This document shows positions 18,563-28,117 of a stretch of DNA of 42,707 nucleotides, one piece after another. The notes below the pieces were generated by a model, which ran no database searches, was not told where the DNA came from, and saw nothing but the letters and a program-made list of their open reading frames with translations. Positions within the stretch are counted from its first letter, which is position 1; each line of letters starts with the position of its first letter. Origin of the DNA: a virus; IMG/VR virus record IMGVR_UViG_3300021406_000019, positions 1 through 42,707 of that record; one strand, written 5' to 3'. Both the position numbers and the translations under genes were made by a program.

Positions 18563-20176
18563 TTATTCGCAGAAATTGGGTTGGGTGGTTGTTACGACCA
18601 TCGCCGTGTGGTCGAAATACATATAATCAAGGGTTGCGCTGTTTGTCTTGTCGTACATTTCAATACATCCCGGCAAGGTGCCTCCTGAACCGATGCGCAC
18701 GGTACTCGATGCTCCCGATACTTGCAGCGTTGTTGCAGGGAAAGAAGCTCCGATACCGATGCCCACGTTGCCGCCGGATTTCATCAGTTTCACGTTTCCA
18801 TACCCCGACGACGAACCGTTGATATCAATGGCAGAATTGAATCCCAAGCTGGGGCTGTAATAGGTCATCACAATGGGCTTGGACGGGTTTTCCGTGGTGA
18901 AGGCCATGGCGTTCGAAACGCTGTCGAACAGGTCTCCTGCGGGAATTTCATACGCCCCGCCATACGATGTGTAGAGGGCAATGTTTGTGCCTGGCAGTCC
19001 TCCGAAGGTGAAATTTCCTGAAGGACTAATGGACATGCGGTACGCGTCTGCCGTGTCGTCGAGCAGCGTAAAGTATCCGGCTCCCGATGAATCCGATAAT
19101 CCCGTCGAAGTGAAACTGTAAGCATGTCCCCCTGTCTGTAACGTGGAATCCATTGTAATCGAAACGCCGCCGTTCGTAGTCGTCGCGTTGTCCGAAAGAT
19201 ACAAAGGGCCGTTGCCGAATTCATCGGTTGTCCCGAAAACCGTCGCAGGATAGGGAGAATTCGTCGTGGACGTTCCTACGGCGAAACTGCCTAAAACGGT
19301 GCAGTTGTTCGTTTCGCAGACAAGCGGCGTCGATGTTTCAAGGGTGAAATAATCGACAATGAATGTTTGTCCCGTTGTCGTTGCGCCTTGGATGGTACTG
19401 GTGGCAACCCAATGCCCAATCGAAAAGTCTTCCTGCCCAGGGAGGATTTTCGCCTGCGCACCCGCAATGAAGAGTTGCTCTTCGTTCGCGCCCGTTACCT
19501 GTAAATTGATGGTATTCGTAGAATTGTTGTCAACAAATTCAAGCGTGGTCTGTCCTGAATACAACTGGGAATTGCACGGGAATCCCCCGATAGCGGTCGT
19601 CGAAGGAATCGTAAAATTTATATTCCCCGAAGTCCCCGTTATATCGAATGTCGATCCACTGCAGAACTGCGCACTGTTCAATACGGTTGACGTGGTCAGG
19701 TTGAAAATATTGCCTCCCATAACCGTATAGCCCAAAACCGCCGTTCCCGTTACGTTCTGGGCGATGATACTGTTGCCTGACGGAAAGACATTGGGACCAA
19801 TAAAGTCCCCGCCACCATCGAGGATGGGAATGCCGTTCTTCAGGGTTACCCCGCCGCCAGGCTCTGAAAGCGAAGAATTGCCAATGCTGGTCGCACCGTT
19901 GATGATAGGAATATAGGTCGGGGTAAACGCCGTGGATGTCGTAACCGTTCCCGATCCGCTTCCGCCACCTGCCGATGCGCACTGATAGGTAACATAGGGA
20001 GTCGTCGAAGAAAACTGTAGGTATTTATTAAGACACGTCGAACTGGCCGACGGCCCGAACCCCGTACCGCCTTGGAATCCTTGTAACACCGAACCAAGGG
20101 CAACCTGATAGAAACCCATAACGATAATGCCTGCACCGATCGATATTGCAATGGCTAGTTTCTTCAATAAGGTCAT
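18563..20176 (-). CDS. Fibre/adhesin-like surface protein with signal-like N-terminus, 537 aa
   Basis: The start at 20176 gives a basic end plus hydrophobic helix (LLKKLAIAISIGAGIIVMGF) like a signal anchor. It is followed by Ser/Thr/Gly-rich beta repeats ('GGTGFGPSASSTC', 'GNSSLSEPGGGVTL', 'GNVGIGIGASFPATTLQVSG', 'VRIGSGGTLPGCIEMYD') and the end 'TTTQPNFCE'. These strings resemble secreted repetitive proteins of Patescibacteria and trimeric phage-fibre heads. It is placed between virion and lysis genes, so a receptor-binding or host-mimicking fibre is likely. A frame extension to 20410 was rejected because it overlaps the preceding gene. The signal-like segment is odd for a virion protein. 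Confidence 0.8.
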   Translation of the reverse strand: MTLLKKLAIAISIGAGIIVMGFYQVALGSVLQGFQGGTGFGPSASSTCLNKYLQFSSTTPYVTYQCASAGGGSGSGTVTTSTAFTPTYIPIINGATSIGNSSLSEPGGGVTLKNGIPILDGGGDFIGPNVFPSGNSIIAQNVTGTAVLGYTVMGGNIFNLTTSTVLNSAQFCSGSTFDITGTSGNINFTIPSTTAIGGFPCNSQLYSGQTTLEFVDNNSTNTINLQVTGANEEQLFIAGAQAKILPGQEDFSIGHWVATSTIQGATTTGQTFIVDYFTLETSTPLVCETNNCTVLGSFAVGTSTTNSPYPATVFGTTDEFGNGPLYLSDNATTTNGGVSITMDSTLQTGGHAYSFTSTGLSDSSGAGYFTLLDDTADAYRMSISPSGNFTFGGLPGTNIALYTSYGGAYEIPAGDLFDSVSNAMAFTTENPSKPIVMTYYSPSLGFNSAIDINGSSSGYGNVKLMKSGGNVGIGIGASFPATTLQVSGASSTVRIGSGGTLPGCIEMYDKTNSATLDYMYFDHTAMVVTTTQPNFCE

Positions 20177-20223
20177 GATTTTATGATGACAGAAAAAAGA
20201 AAAAGAGAGTACCTTCCCGTGGA

Positions 20224-22401
20224 TTACGACATCGTCGGTTTCTTCTGCATGTTGGCCTGAAGCGCGTTCTCTCCGGACGTCTGAAGCATCCGCGCATACT
20301 CGTCGTCCATCGCCTGCATTTCGGTCTTGGAGATTCCTTTCGTTTCGTATTTCTGCTGTAACTTCTTCAGGTTTTCCATATTCTCCGTGTCGCCTGTTTT
20401 CGCGTACCAAGCGGACAGTTTCTGGAACGTATCTTTGGTGTACGCAGCATTCGATTCGCTCTGGTTGTCGGGTTTCACGACCCCCGCTGTATTGTAATTG
20501 ACCGAAGCAAGCGTCGCCTTCGGCAGGTTTTTCTTCGGAAGGGAAACGAGACCCTTCGAGGGCGAAAACCGGGAAACATCCTTCGCGACGGCTTTCACTT
20601 TCCCTTTCAGGCTTCCCGAAACGTTTTCAGAATCGTGGGGAGTTTTGATCCCTTTTTTCCGCAACGCCGTAATGATGCGGTCGTATTCCTTCGGGCGCGT
20701 ATCCCGCAAGGTATCGAGTGCCGCTTTCATGCTTTTCGTCTGGAAAATATTCTGGGAAAAATGGCGGTCAAGTTTCCCGTTCAGCCAGTCTCCCGCAACC
20801 GAGGAAATGGCCCCGCCGATAGGACCGCCGATGGCATCGCCGATATACGCCTCTGCCGCAAGCGCGGCGCGTTTCACGATGTTCTGCCAAATCGGATGGA
20901 CATGCGTCGGGGCGCGTTTTCCGTTTAATCGTTTCCCGACCGTGCGGGCATTTATCAAATTCCGTTGGATACGCTTCGTTTTGTCGTAAAGCGTCTTATC
21001 GGGCAACGCATCCCGAATCATGCGCCCGTAGGCTTGTCCCAGCGCTTTATGCGCCATGATTTCAGGGTTTGTCCTTTGTCCCTTGTAGCCGTTCGCTGCG
21101 GCCGCATAATGGGCTTTCTGGGCTTCCCGGAGGCTGGAAAGTGGCACTTGGCCGTTCATCCCTACTCCTCCCGTATCATCCGAAACGAATCGCTGGATGT
21201 ACTGGGCGGCTTTTTTTCTATCGGTTGCTGTCTGCAATTTGTCATTTCCGATTGCCGTCGCCGCGTAATTGATGGCGGAAACGGGAGAAGCCGACCCTCC
21301 TTCCGCTTTTATCTGTTCGTCGAGAGCATTGCCGATTTCCGCATCCAGAGATTTCGCTTTAGTGTCGTCGAAGGTAAGATTCCCATTTTCATCCGGCTGG
21401 ATTAACCCGAACTGGGATGCGGTTTGAATCGCTTCTTTGCCGTCGGAGCTGTTCGCAAACGATCGGTTCGACTGTGTCCCCTGCATGGTTTCATTGATGG
21501 CATCCTGAACCAAGGATGATGCTTGGGAAGACTGGGCGATAGGATTCGGTGTGTTTTCCTGCGGCTGTTGCTGTGAACTTCCCGTATCCGTTGGCGTTTG
21601 CTGGCTGTTTCCTCCTCCCATCGCACCCGTAACATCCTGCACAACGCCTTCAGTAAGACCTGCCAGTGCCCCGGAACCTGCTCCCGCGAGCGTTCCCGCG
21701 CCTGGCAGAATGCTTCCCGCAAGACCTCCCGTAACCGCTCCTGTGGCAGCATCTTCTAAGGGAGCTTTTGCCATGCCAAGCAACGCTCCAGCACCACCCA
21801 AGCCCAAGCCTTCAAGGGCAGTCAACCACCCAGGTTGACTGGATTGATTCTGCGAAATATCGGCAGTCTGCCCCCCGCCAGGAGTTCCCGCAGTTGCATT
21901 ATTCACCTGATTTTGGGGATTTTTCGCCGCTTCCTGATTGTAATATTGGGCAACTTTGTTTACGTAATTCTCCGTGCTGCCATACGTGTTGTTCTTGCCG
22001 TATTCTGGGTCTTGCCACGCATCGGGATTTCCTGTGTTCCACGCGCTTGCAATCTGCGCAGGGGACAGTTTTCCGAGTTCTGGATAGCTCGGATCACCCG
22101 ATGTGGACATCGTTTGCACGGCATTTCCCGCAATTTCATCCTGTTGCTGGGGAGTAAGCTTCATGCCAGCTGTGTACTGCACTCCCGCTTTCGGTGCCCA
22201 TTCCTGAAGAAAATTCGGCGTCATCTGATACGCTCCTTCTGAATCCGCATTGTCTCCCGTAGCGTCAGAGGCTCCGTATTTCCCACCGCTTTCCGCCATG
22301 CCGAGTGCCTTCGTCAATGCAACCGTACTCGGAGAAAAGTTTTGTGTTATCGAAGGCGGGGTCTGGGGTTGAGCCGCTGGTTGTGCAACTTGTGGTTCCA
22401 T
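20224..22401 (-). CDS. Internal virion protein with lytic-transglycosylase domain, 725 aa
   Basis: Residues about 27-160 hold an SLT/lysozyme-like domain: 'ALGMAESGGKY' with the catalytic-type Glu, 'EGAYQMTPNFLQEWAP', 'ASAWNTGNPDAW' and 'NYVNKVAQYYN'. A low-complexity Ala/Gly region with hydrophobic patches (about 200-270) and a Gln/Ser/Thr linker follow; then a helical C-terminus. Podoviruses inject such proteins to open a path through peptidoglycan and membrane. A second predicted internal protein lies just upstream. The start follows the previous stop by 3 nt (TAA-ACT-ATG). Confidence 0.87.
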   Translation of the reverse strand: MEPQVAQPAAQPQTPPSITQNFSPSTVALTKALGMAESGGKYGASDATGDNADSEGAYQMTPNFLQEWAPKAGVQYTAGMKLTPQQQDEIAGNAVQTMSTSGDPSYPELGKLSPAQIASAWNTGNPDAWQDPEYGKNNTYGSTENYVNKVAQYYNQEAAKNPQNQVNNATAGTPGGGQTADISQNQSSQPGWLTALEGLGLGGAGALLGMAKAPLEDAATGAVTGGLAGSILPGAGTLAGAGSGALAGLTEGVVQDVTGAMGGGNSQQTPTDTGSSQQQPQENTPNPIAQSSQASSLVQDAINETMQGTQSNRSFANSSDGKEAIQTASQFGLIQPDENGNLTFDDTKAKSLDAEIGNALDEQIKAEGGSASPVSAINYAATAIGNDKLQTATDRKKAAQYIQRFVSDDTGGVGMNGQVPLSSLREAQKAHYAAAANGYKGQRTNPEIMAHKALGQAYGRMIRDALPDKTLYDKTKRIQRNLINARTVGKRLNGKRAPTHVHPIWQNIVKRAALAAEAYIGDAIGGPIGGAISSVAGDWLNGKLDRHFSQNIFQTKSMKAALDTLRDTRPKEYDRIITALRKKGIKTPHDSENVSGSLKGKVKAVAKDVSRFSPSKGLVSLPKKNLPKATLASVNYNTAGVVKPDNQSESNAAYTKDTFQKLSAWYAKTGDTENMENLKKLQQKYETKGISKTEMQAMDDEYARMLQTSGENALQANMQKKPTMS

Positions 22402-22404
22402 AGT

Positions 22405-23841
22405 TTATTGATTGCCGAAAAACGGCGTGTAGCCAGAAGGGGTCTGGGAATTCCCCGAAGCACCTGCACCAGAAGGCGTATAGTTCGCGTTGCCGTTGAA
22501 CGTGTTGTACTGTCCGTTCAAGCTCGCTTTTGCAACGTCGATAATCGTATTCATCTGAGTCTGGATGCTCTGTGGCGTTGCATCCGGTTGAATCATCGCG
22601 TTCACGAGTTCCTGCTTGTAATTCGTCGTTGCACCTCCCGAAGTTCCGACGACCGAACTCATCTTGTTCGTGAAGTCATTCAGATAGGTATTCAACTGCG
22701 CAAAACGCGGGTCGCTTAAATTCTGTCCCTGCGCCCAGTTCTGGAGTTGGTTCGCAATGTTCGCCGAACTGAAGTTGATTCCTTGACCACCGCCTTGGGA
22801 CTGCGGGGTATTCAGCCAACTGTTAAACGACTGCGCATCGTTCAGCGCCGAATTGTAGTTCGGCAAAACATTCTGATAGAAGTTCTGGCCATTTCCGAGA
22901 TTTCCCGTAACTTGCGCCGCAGCACCGATTCCCGTTCCGCTTTGTCCTCCGCCGTATCCTGTATATCCTCCAGCTCCAGGCTGAACTTGGGTCGGGTTAT
23001 ACGTTCCATAGGGATTCGCTGCCGTCGGAGCACCGAGCTGTCCTGCTGCGGCAAGTCCTGACTGTTGGGTTCCTTGCTGTGATGTTGCTGCGCCTTCCTG
23101 CTGCGCAGCCGCTTGCATTTCTGCCGTAAGAGGGGCTTCCTGAAGTGCCAATGAATTTTGAATCTGGCTACCTTGTCCTGAAAGAAATTGGGTGTTCGTC
23201 CGCGAACCGGCAAGATTTCCCAAAGCAGTATTTGCACTGCCTTCGAGTGTCGCACGTTGCGCATTTGCCTGATTGTACTGGTTCTGCGCTGCGGTGAAAG
23301 CATCGCTCGGATTCGCAGCCGTTGTCTGCAATGCTCCCACGGTAGAACTGAATGGCGCTGCGCCCGTATTGGTATTCGGATTAGTCGTTGGCGGCGGTGT
23401 TACGGGCGGCGGAGTAACCGGTGGCGTTATGGGAGGGGTTGCTGCCCCTGCCCCAGAACCCGTCCCTGTTCCTGCCCCTGTATTTGTCGGGGAAGAAAAA
23501 CTATAGCTAGTTGGCGGCGGAACATAAGCCGATTGATTCGGCCCCGTTGATACATTCGGTGCATGTGTCTGGGCATTCGCAACCTGAATCAGCCCTGAAC
23601 CTGCGGATGTTCCCACGCCCGTTCCCGTAAATCCGGTTCCTGGAGCGGTATTCGCAAACCCTTGGATAGCACTGCCGATACTGTTATCAATGCCTGTTGC
23701 GGCATTCTTCAGACCTCCTGCGATAACGCCCAATCCCGATCCGAACGCGCTTCCCAAGCCGTTCCAAAATCCGCCACCCGATGATGACGGAGGAGACACA
23801 AGACCTGGATTCTGTACGGTGTTGGAGATAGGTGATGGCAT
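22405..23841 (-). CDS. Putative internal virion/ejection protein, low complexity, 478 aa
   Basis: Gly/Ala/Ser/Gln-rich protein with an N-terminal amphipathic part (GSAFGSGLGVIAGGLKNAA), a proline-threonine hinge (TPPITPPVTPPPVTPPPT, about 135-155), a helical middle (AFTAAQNQYNQANAQRATLE) and a conserved-looking C-terminal helix bundle. No family recognised. Next to the transglycosylase gene and after the tail adaptor, so it fits a channel-forming ejection protein. A TAAAAT hexamer six bases before the ATG makes it a weak candidate for the leaderless set. Confidence 0.78.
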   Translation of the reverse strand: MPSPISNTVQNPGLVSPPSSSGGGFWNGLGSAFGSGLGVIAGGLKNAATGIDNSIGSAIQGFANTAPGTGFTGTGVGTSAGSGLIQVANAQTHAPNVSTGPNQSAYVPPPTSYSFSSPTNTGAGTGTGSGAGAATPPITPPVTPPPVTPPPTTNPNTNTGAAPFSSTVGALQTTAANPSDAFTAAQNQYNQANAQRATLEGSANTALGNLAGSRTNTQFLSGQGSQIQNSLALQEAPLTAEMQAAAQQEGAATSQQGTQQSGLAAAGQLGAPTAANPYGTYNPTQVQPGAGGYTGYGGGQSGTGIGAAAQVTGNLGNGQNFYQNVLPNYNSALNDAQSFNSWLNTPQSQGGGQGINFSSANIANQLQNWAQGQNLSDPRFAQLNTYLNDFTNKMSSVVGTSGGATTNYKQELVNAMIQPDATPQSIQTQMNTIIDVAKASLNGQYNTFNGNANYTPSGAGASGNSQTPSGYTPFFGNQ

Positions 23842-23850
23842 AGTTTTATT

Positions 23851-24966
23851 TTAATTACTCGTAGGATAGATGTACAAATTCGGGTTGGATTGCACAGGAG
23901 TTACCGACAAATCTACGTTAACCTGTTTTGTCGAAAGATAGAATTCCGCAAGTTGTAATTTCTCTTCGAACAACGAATTGAACATCTGGTACTTGTTCGG
24001 GTCTTTTACGATGGAATTGAAGTAAATCCGGAGCGCACCGTAGACGATGGCGTCGTGGAAGTTGGGATCAAGCAATGGGTACTGCCCTATGACATAATTT
24101 GCCCCTGAAGCATTCGGAGCATTCACGATGGGCTTCACGAGTGTTACTGCGGTTCCCGACGTGAAATACTGGATGGGATAGGCAATCCCGTCCCCGCCGG
24201 GCGGCTGTATGGTCATGTAGAGATTCGTGAACGTTAAATCCGTCCCTTGGGGATAGCTTGTCCATGTCGTCCCCGATCCGACGATTGCCGTCGAACCGAC
24301 AGAAGCAGATGAAATAGTTCCCGTTGTGTAATCCTGATACGACATATCGACAACGTTCAGTTGGCAGTTCAGCGTGATGATTTCTCCCGACGTTGCAGGG
24401 ATCGGCCAGAAGTTAATCTGGTTATTGTAAATGAAGAAATACGCCGGAATGGAAGAGGCATAAGGAAGGGCGTTGAGCCGCGTCCATTCCTGAACGCTCT
24501 GCACGGGGGCGGGAGAATAGACGAGCTGGCCAATCGTAATGGTCGAATTTTTTATTTTCGAAACATTCGCCGGCAACGGATAGGACTGCACTCCTTGGCA
24601 CGATAAATTCGCCGATGTCTGGTTGGAGGTAAGCCCCGACTGCCAATAAATAGCGGTGGAATTTTGGGTGAAAAAAACCGTGCGCTGTTCTCCGCTTGAA
24701 AAAACCACAAGCTGTTGGCATGTCAGATTCGGCCACGGAGCCGTAAGCGTCGCTGAAGTAGTGCCTGCGGGAAGTGATGCACTGCTAGCTGTAAGAGTCT
24801 GCGGACCTACAGTCAGCATCGTAAATGACCGTTCGTTGTCGAAATATTTCAGTAAAAGATACCGATGCTGGTCGTTAATCAGGATCGTCGCCAAGCTGTT
24901 GTTCGCGGGCGTTGAATTGAGCGAAAGCGACGTAAAAAGATTAGTTAATGCGGTCAAGGACTTCAT
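23851..24966 (-). CDS. Head-to-tail adaptor/tail tube-like protein, 371 aa
   Basis: Soluble protein with a helical N-terminus (MKSLTALTNLFTSLSLNSTP), a large beta-rich middle (TLTAPWPNLTCQQLVVFSSGEQRTV..., IPATSGEIITLNCQLNVVDM) and a helical end 'DPNFHDAIVYGALRIYFNSIVKDPNKYQMFNSLFEEKLQLAE', the pattern of podoviral tail-adaptor proteins where 'D..I..GA...Y..' precedes terminal helices. Assignment rests on this and on its location before the tail hub. A possible 12-codon frame (24963..25001) overlaps its start as ATGA. Confidence 0.75.
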   Translation of the reverse strand: MKSLTALTNLFTSLSLNSTPANNSLATILINDQHRYLLLKYFDNERSFTMLTVGPQTLTASSASLPAGTTSATLTAPWPNLTCQQLVVFSSGEQRTVFFTQNSTAIYWQSGLTSNQTSANLSCQGVQSYPLPANVSKIKNSTITIGQLVYSPAPVQSVQEWTRLNALPYASSIPAYFFIYNNQINFWPIPATSGEIITLNCQLNVVDMSYQDYTTGTISSASVGSTAIVGSGTTWTSYPQGTDLTFTNLYMTIQPPGGDGIAYPIQYFTSGTAVTLVKPIVNAPNASGANYVIGQYPLLDPNFHDAIVYGALRIYFNSIVKDPNKYQMFNSLFEEKLQLAEFYLSTKQVNVDLSVTPVQSNPNLYIYPTSN

Positions 24967-25013
24967 GCTTCTAGTATCGGTTTTTTGTATTTCCTGGTCA
25001 TTTTATTCGTGGA

Positions 25014-25775
25014 TTACCCGACTTTTGCAATCGAAAGATACGTTGCATAATTGCTTCCACCACCTTCGAGTTTGGACATGATAACTTCAAACCCAGGCCC
25101 TGGGCTTGACCCCAGTTGTTCCACTTTTCCCGAAAGAGAAATCGCATCGCCGATATTGCAATAGGTAATTACAGAAACGGGAGCGGAAACGAGTTGGTCG
25201 CTTGCGGGCGTCGAAGAGTCTGCTGCGGATTGTTGCGCAGTCGTAACCGCAAGCGATGTGCTGCCGTTAAAAATCCCCGACACGAAATACGTGGGAGGAG
25301 CCATGTTTTTTATGGCGATATTTCCCGTGATAAGGTAATACCCAGCCGTTATGACCGTAAAGGTATTCGCAGGGCCACTCCATGTGAGATTGTTTGAAAA
25401 AACGTTTGTCATCGCCACCGTTTGCCAGTTGAAATTCGCCGCAATATCAGTGTCATTCGTGATATAGGAAAACCCCGTAGCACTCGTTATCGTAGGCGTA
25501 GGAACGGAGGTGTAGGTTGGAATCGTCCCCGTCGATGTTACGACCGTTCCAGGGCTTCCCACGGCCAAAGAAACCCACATATGTCCGTTGTAGTACGTCA
25601 AATCCCCCGATTTCGGGTTGGAATCAAACCGCGCGATATTCGCAATATCAATCTTTGGCGCATCAAGTCCCGTATGTTTGTGATACGGGTTCTGGTCGAT
25701 TCCTCCGAATTGGGCTTTGCTCAGTTCGTCCTGAACAATCTGTTGCACTTGTGCTTCTGTTAGGGGCTGGTTCAT
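25014..25775 (-). CDS. Tail or capsid spike with C1q/TNF-like C-terminal domain, 253 aa
   Basis: Helical N-terminus (QPLTEAQVQQIVQDELSKAQ), linker with 'YHKHTGLDAPKID' as in phage tip proteins, then from about residue 100 a jelly-roll pattern 'FTVITAGYYLITGNIAIKN...GDAISLSGKVEQ...NYATYLSIAKV' typical of C1q-like trimeric domains. Such proteins serve as spikes or receptor binders. The start overlaps the hub gene's stop as ATGA. Confidence 0.8.
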   Translation of the reverse strand: MNQPLTEAQVQQIVQDELSKAQFGGIDQNPYHKHTGLDAPKIDIANIARFDSNPKSGDLTYYNGHMWVSLAVGSPGTVVTSTGTIPTYTSVPTPTITSATGFSYITNDTDIAANFNWQTVAMTNVFSNNLTWSGPANTFTVITAGYYLITGNIAIKNMAPPTYFVSGIFNGSTSLAVTTAQQSAADSSTPASDQLVSAPVSVITYCNIGDAISLSGKVEQLGSSPGPGFEVIMSKLEGGGSNYATYLSIAKVG

Positions 25776-27739
25776 ACGCCGTAGTAGCCTGTCTGGGGAT
25801 TCGTCGAACCTTTAATGCGCATTTCTGTCAACCGGACAAACGAAGGATTGCTTGTGGCAGCCGTCAGAATCGCCTTCACGAGAATCCATTGGAACTCTTG
25901 CACGGGCATGGATGTCGTAATGCCGGATAACGTTGTGAGTCCCGATACATACGGGAAAACCTGCACCGAAGTAAAACTACCAACAAGATTCGTTGCCACT
26001 TGGATTTCAACCTGTTCGGTCGCCACCAAGGGAGCTGAAAGCTTGAATTCAATCTGTAACGGCGTTGTCGGCTGGATCGCCGTGCCAATCGGAATCATGT
26101 CCGAAACAACATACGCTTGCCCACTGGTATAGAGACTGCTTGTCGTCGTGTCCAGTCCGTAATTCGATGTTCCATCGAACCAGCCAATGAATAATGCTTC
26201 GCCTGTGCCATTTACCGCGACCGTTGGGTTGTAAATCTGCGCAATCATCGCCGTTGCATATCCCGCATACGTCCCGTAGGAAAGCTGGTTCGCCAACCGA
26301 ATCGCTTGGGTATTCGTATCAATCGCCCACAAGCCGCCCATCGTCGTGATAGCGGTTCCCGAATTCTGCGTTGCAAGAAACGAGCAAAAAAGCTGGTCTT
26401 TGTTGTAGCACGTCCCGCCCCACTGGAAGTAGGGTTCTACCGTTCCCGAAACATGATCCGGAATTTTCTTCCATAACTGAACTTGGCTGCCGTTTGTTAT
26501 ATAAATTCTTCCCCGATTACCAATGAAAATATAGGTATTCGTATTCACCGTAATCATGCTCTTTACGAAAACTTCAGGAAGGATAAGGGCATTGTTTACG
26601 ACGGGAGAAAACGTATCCCATGTGTAGACAATATTACTCGACCCACCGATGAGAAGGTTCAGATCGGAAGGAGCGAGACACTGGGCGCGGTCGCCGAAGG
26701 GAATCAGTTGCGGCTCGTTGTAGGAATAGGTCGAAGAGGTCGTGGGAACGAACAGCGTCTGCGAAACATTCTGGAAAATCTGCCCAATGTTATCGGTATC
26801 GCAGAAATACAGGACACCATTCGGATGGATCAGTGCCATGTGCGACCCAGTGAATCCTTTGGGCGACGTAAGATAGGGTGCTGCTTGGTTGATACTTGCC
26901 GTCGCTGGATTCCAACCATACGTCCATACTCCGGAACCTGGTCCCCCGCTATACGAAGAAACCACAAAGAAGTCTATCTGGCTGTTCCGGAAGACGAAGA
27001 CATAATCCACGGCGACGGGTGCGCCGTTGCCGTCGAGAGCACCGTTCGTAACGCGCCAGTAGACCAAGCCATTTCCCGAACCGTTGAGTGTTCCTGAATC
27101 GGGGAATCCCCCTCCCCCACCGACGCCTCCTGCACCCGTGCCATCCGTAACCGCATTGCCCGTATACGTCCAGTAGGAATTCGTTCCCGTAACATAGAAA
27201 TCACTCCAGACGAGTCCCGTGCCGTCAACTAAGAACGTATAATATGCCGATGCGTTTGCGTTGATAGGCTGTGCAAAATAAGTAACGGGACCACCGCCAC
27301 CCGTAATGTACGCGGGGGAAATCCCTATCTGGTATGCTGCAAACGCCGCCGATCCTGAACCGCTTACCGAAACAACGTTTGCCTGATTGTAGTCCGAATA
27401 CAGTTTAAAGGTCGATCCCGAAAGATTCCCCACCCAGTAGGGTGTTTTTGTGGCAAGACTGGAATACGATCCGAGGCTTGTAAAATAAATCGCCATCCGA
27501 TTTTCAAGAACTCCCGTGAACGTTGCGGTGAGTACATTGCCAGAAACCGAGGTTATCGTACCCGATACCGCGCCTGAATAAATCTTCGCCGTCGCGAAGT
27601 TCACGTCGGCTTCCGACGGGACGCTCGTAATATTAATATTGCGGAGGTCAGTTATCCCAGAGTACGGAGAATCCCCGATGCCTTTATCAAAGCCACTGAT
27701 GATGAAATCTCCGTTTGTATTGTCAATGCTGTACGCCAT
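25772..27739 (-). CDS. Tail hub / beta-propeller-like virion protein, 655 aa
   Basis: Large, almost all-beta protein beginning 'MAYSIDNTNGDFIISGFDKG'. Repeating blocks such as 'MALIHPNGVLYFCDTDNIGQIF', 'NTYIFIGNRGRIYITNGSQV' and 'GGLWAIDTNTQAIRLANQL' suggest propeller blades. The C-terminal 150 residues add a beta-sandwich. Its size and neighbours match P22 gp10-like stopper/hub proteins, an inference without alignment. Adjacent to adaptor and spike genes, with overlapping stop/start signals on both sides. Confidence 0.82.
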   Translation of the reverse strand: MAYSIDNTNGDFIISGFDKGIGDSPYSGITDLRNINITSVPSEADVNFATAKIYSGAVSGTITSVSGNVLTATFTGVLENRMAIYFTSLGSYSSLATKTPYWVGNLSGSTFKLYSDYNQANVVSVSGSGSAAFAAYQIGISPAYITGGGGPVTYFAQPINANASAYYTFLVDGTGLVWSDFYVTGTNSYWTYTGNAVTDGTGAGGVGGGGGFPDSGTLNGSGNGLVYWRVTNGALDGNGAPVAVDYVFVFRNSQIDFFVVSSYSGGPGSGVWTYGWNPATASINQAAPYLTSPKGFTGSHMALIHPNGVLYFCDTDNIGQIFQNVSQTLFVPTTSSTYSYNEPQLIPFGDRAQCLAPSDLNLLIGGSSNIVYTWDTFSPVVNNALILPEVFVKSMITVNTNTYIFIGNRGRIYITNGSQVQLWKKIPDHVSGTVEPYFQWGGTCYNKDQLFCSFLATQNSGTAITTMGGLWAIDTNTQAIRLANQLSYGTYAGYATAMIAQIYNPTVAVNGTGEALFIGWFDGTSNYGLDTTTSSLYTSGQAYVVSDMIPIGTAIQPTTPLQIEFKLSAPLVATEQVEIQVATNLVGSFTSVQVFPYVSGLTTLSGITTSMPVQEFQWILVKAILTAATSNPSFVRLTEMRIKGSTNPQTGYYGV

Positions 27740-28114
27740 TTAGTAGGAATAGGTAAGAATTACGATTGATCCTGCGGGAACTGCTGCCGTCAGCACGTAT
27801 TCGCTGCCGCCTCCCACGAGGGTATAGTCAACCCCTGGGGTCTGCCGCAGGCCATTGATATACATGCCAAAATCGAATGACACGTCCCCTTGCGAGGTAA
27901 AAAATATGGTCTCGTTCGCGGAGCTGGTATAGACATCATTCTGAAAATTAGCGAACCCCCCTGCCCCTTCGACAAGAATCCGTCCCGTGCTTTGGTTAAT
28001 CTGCCCAGGCATAACCTGCGGCGGGCTGCTGCCGTCTATTTCAAATAACGCCGCCGGAACAAAGTTCTGATCGCGGGGAGCTTGAATATTGTTTTCGGTA
28101 AGCCCTCCTGCCAT
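27740..28114 (-). CDS. Small virion protein with RDQNFV repeat, 124 aa
   Basis: The N-terminal 'APRDQNFVPAALFEIDG...TGRILVEG' repeats a unit seen twice in the neighbouring 91-aa protein. The C-terminal half 'FTSQGDVSFDFGMYINGLRQ', 'GVDYTLVGGGSEYVLTAAVP' is a beta-sandwich like tail or spike decoration domains. It stops directly before the hub ATG. Confidence 0.8.
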   Translation of the reverse strand: MAGGLTENNIQAPRDQNFVPAALFEIDGSSPPQVMPGQINQSTGRILVEGAGGFANFQNDVYTSSANETIFFTSQGDVSFDFGMYINGLRQTPGVDYTLVGGGSEYVLTAAVPAGSIVILTYSY

Positions 28115-28117
28115 GAA

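Noticed and set aside
20177-20410. Long N-terminus for the fibre protein
   Set aside because: It overlaps most of the preceding gene's end in another frame, and the 20176 start yields a clean signal-like segment after a 47-nt gap.
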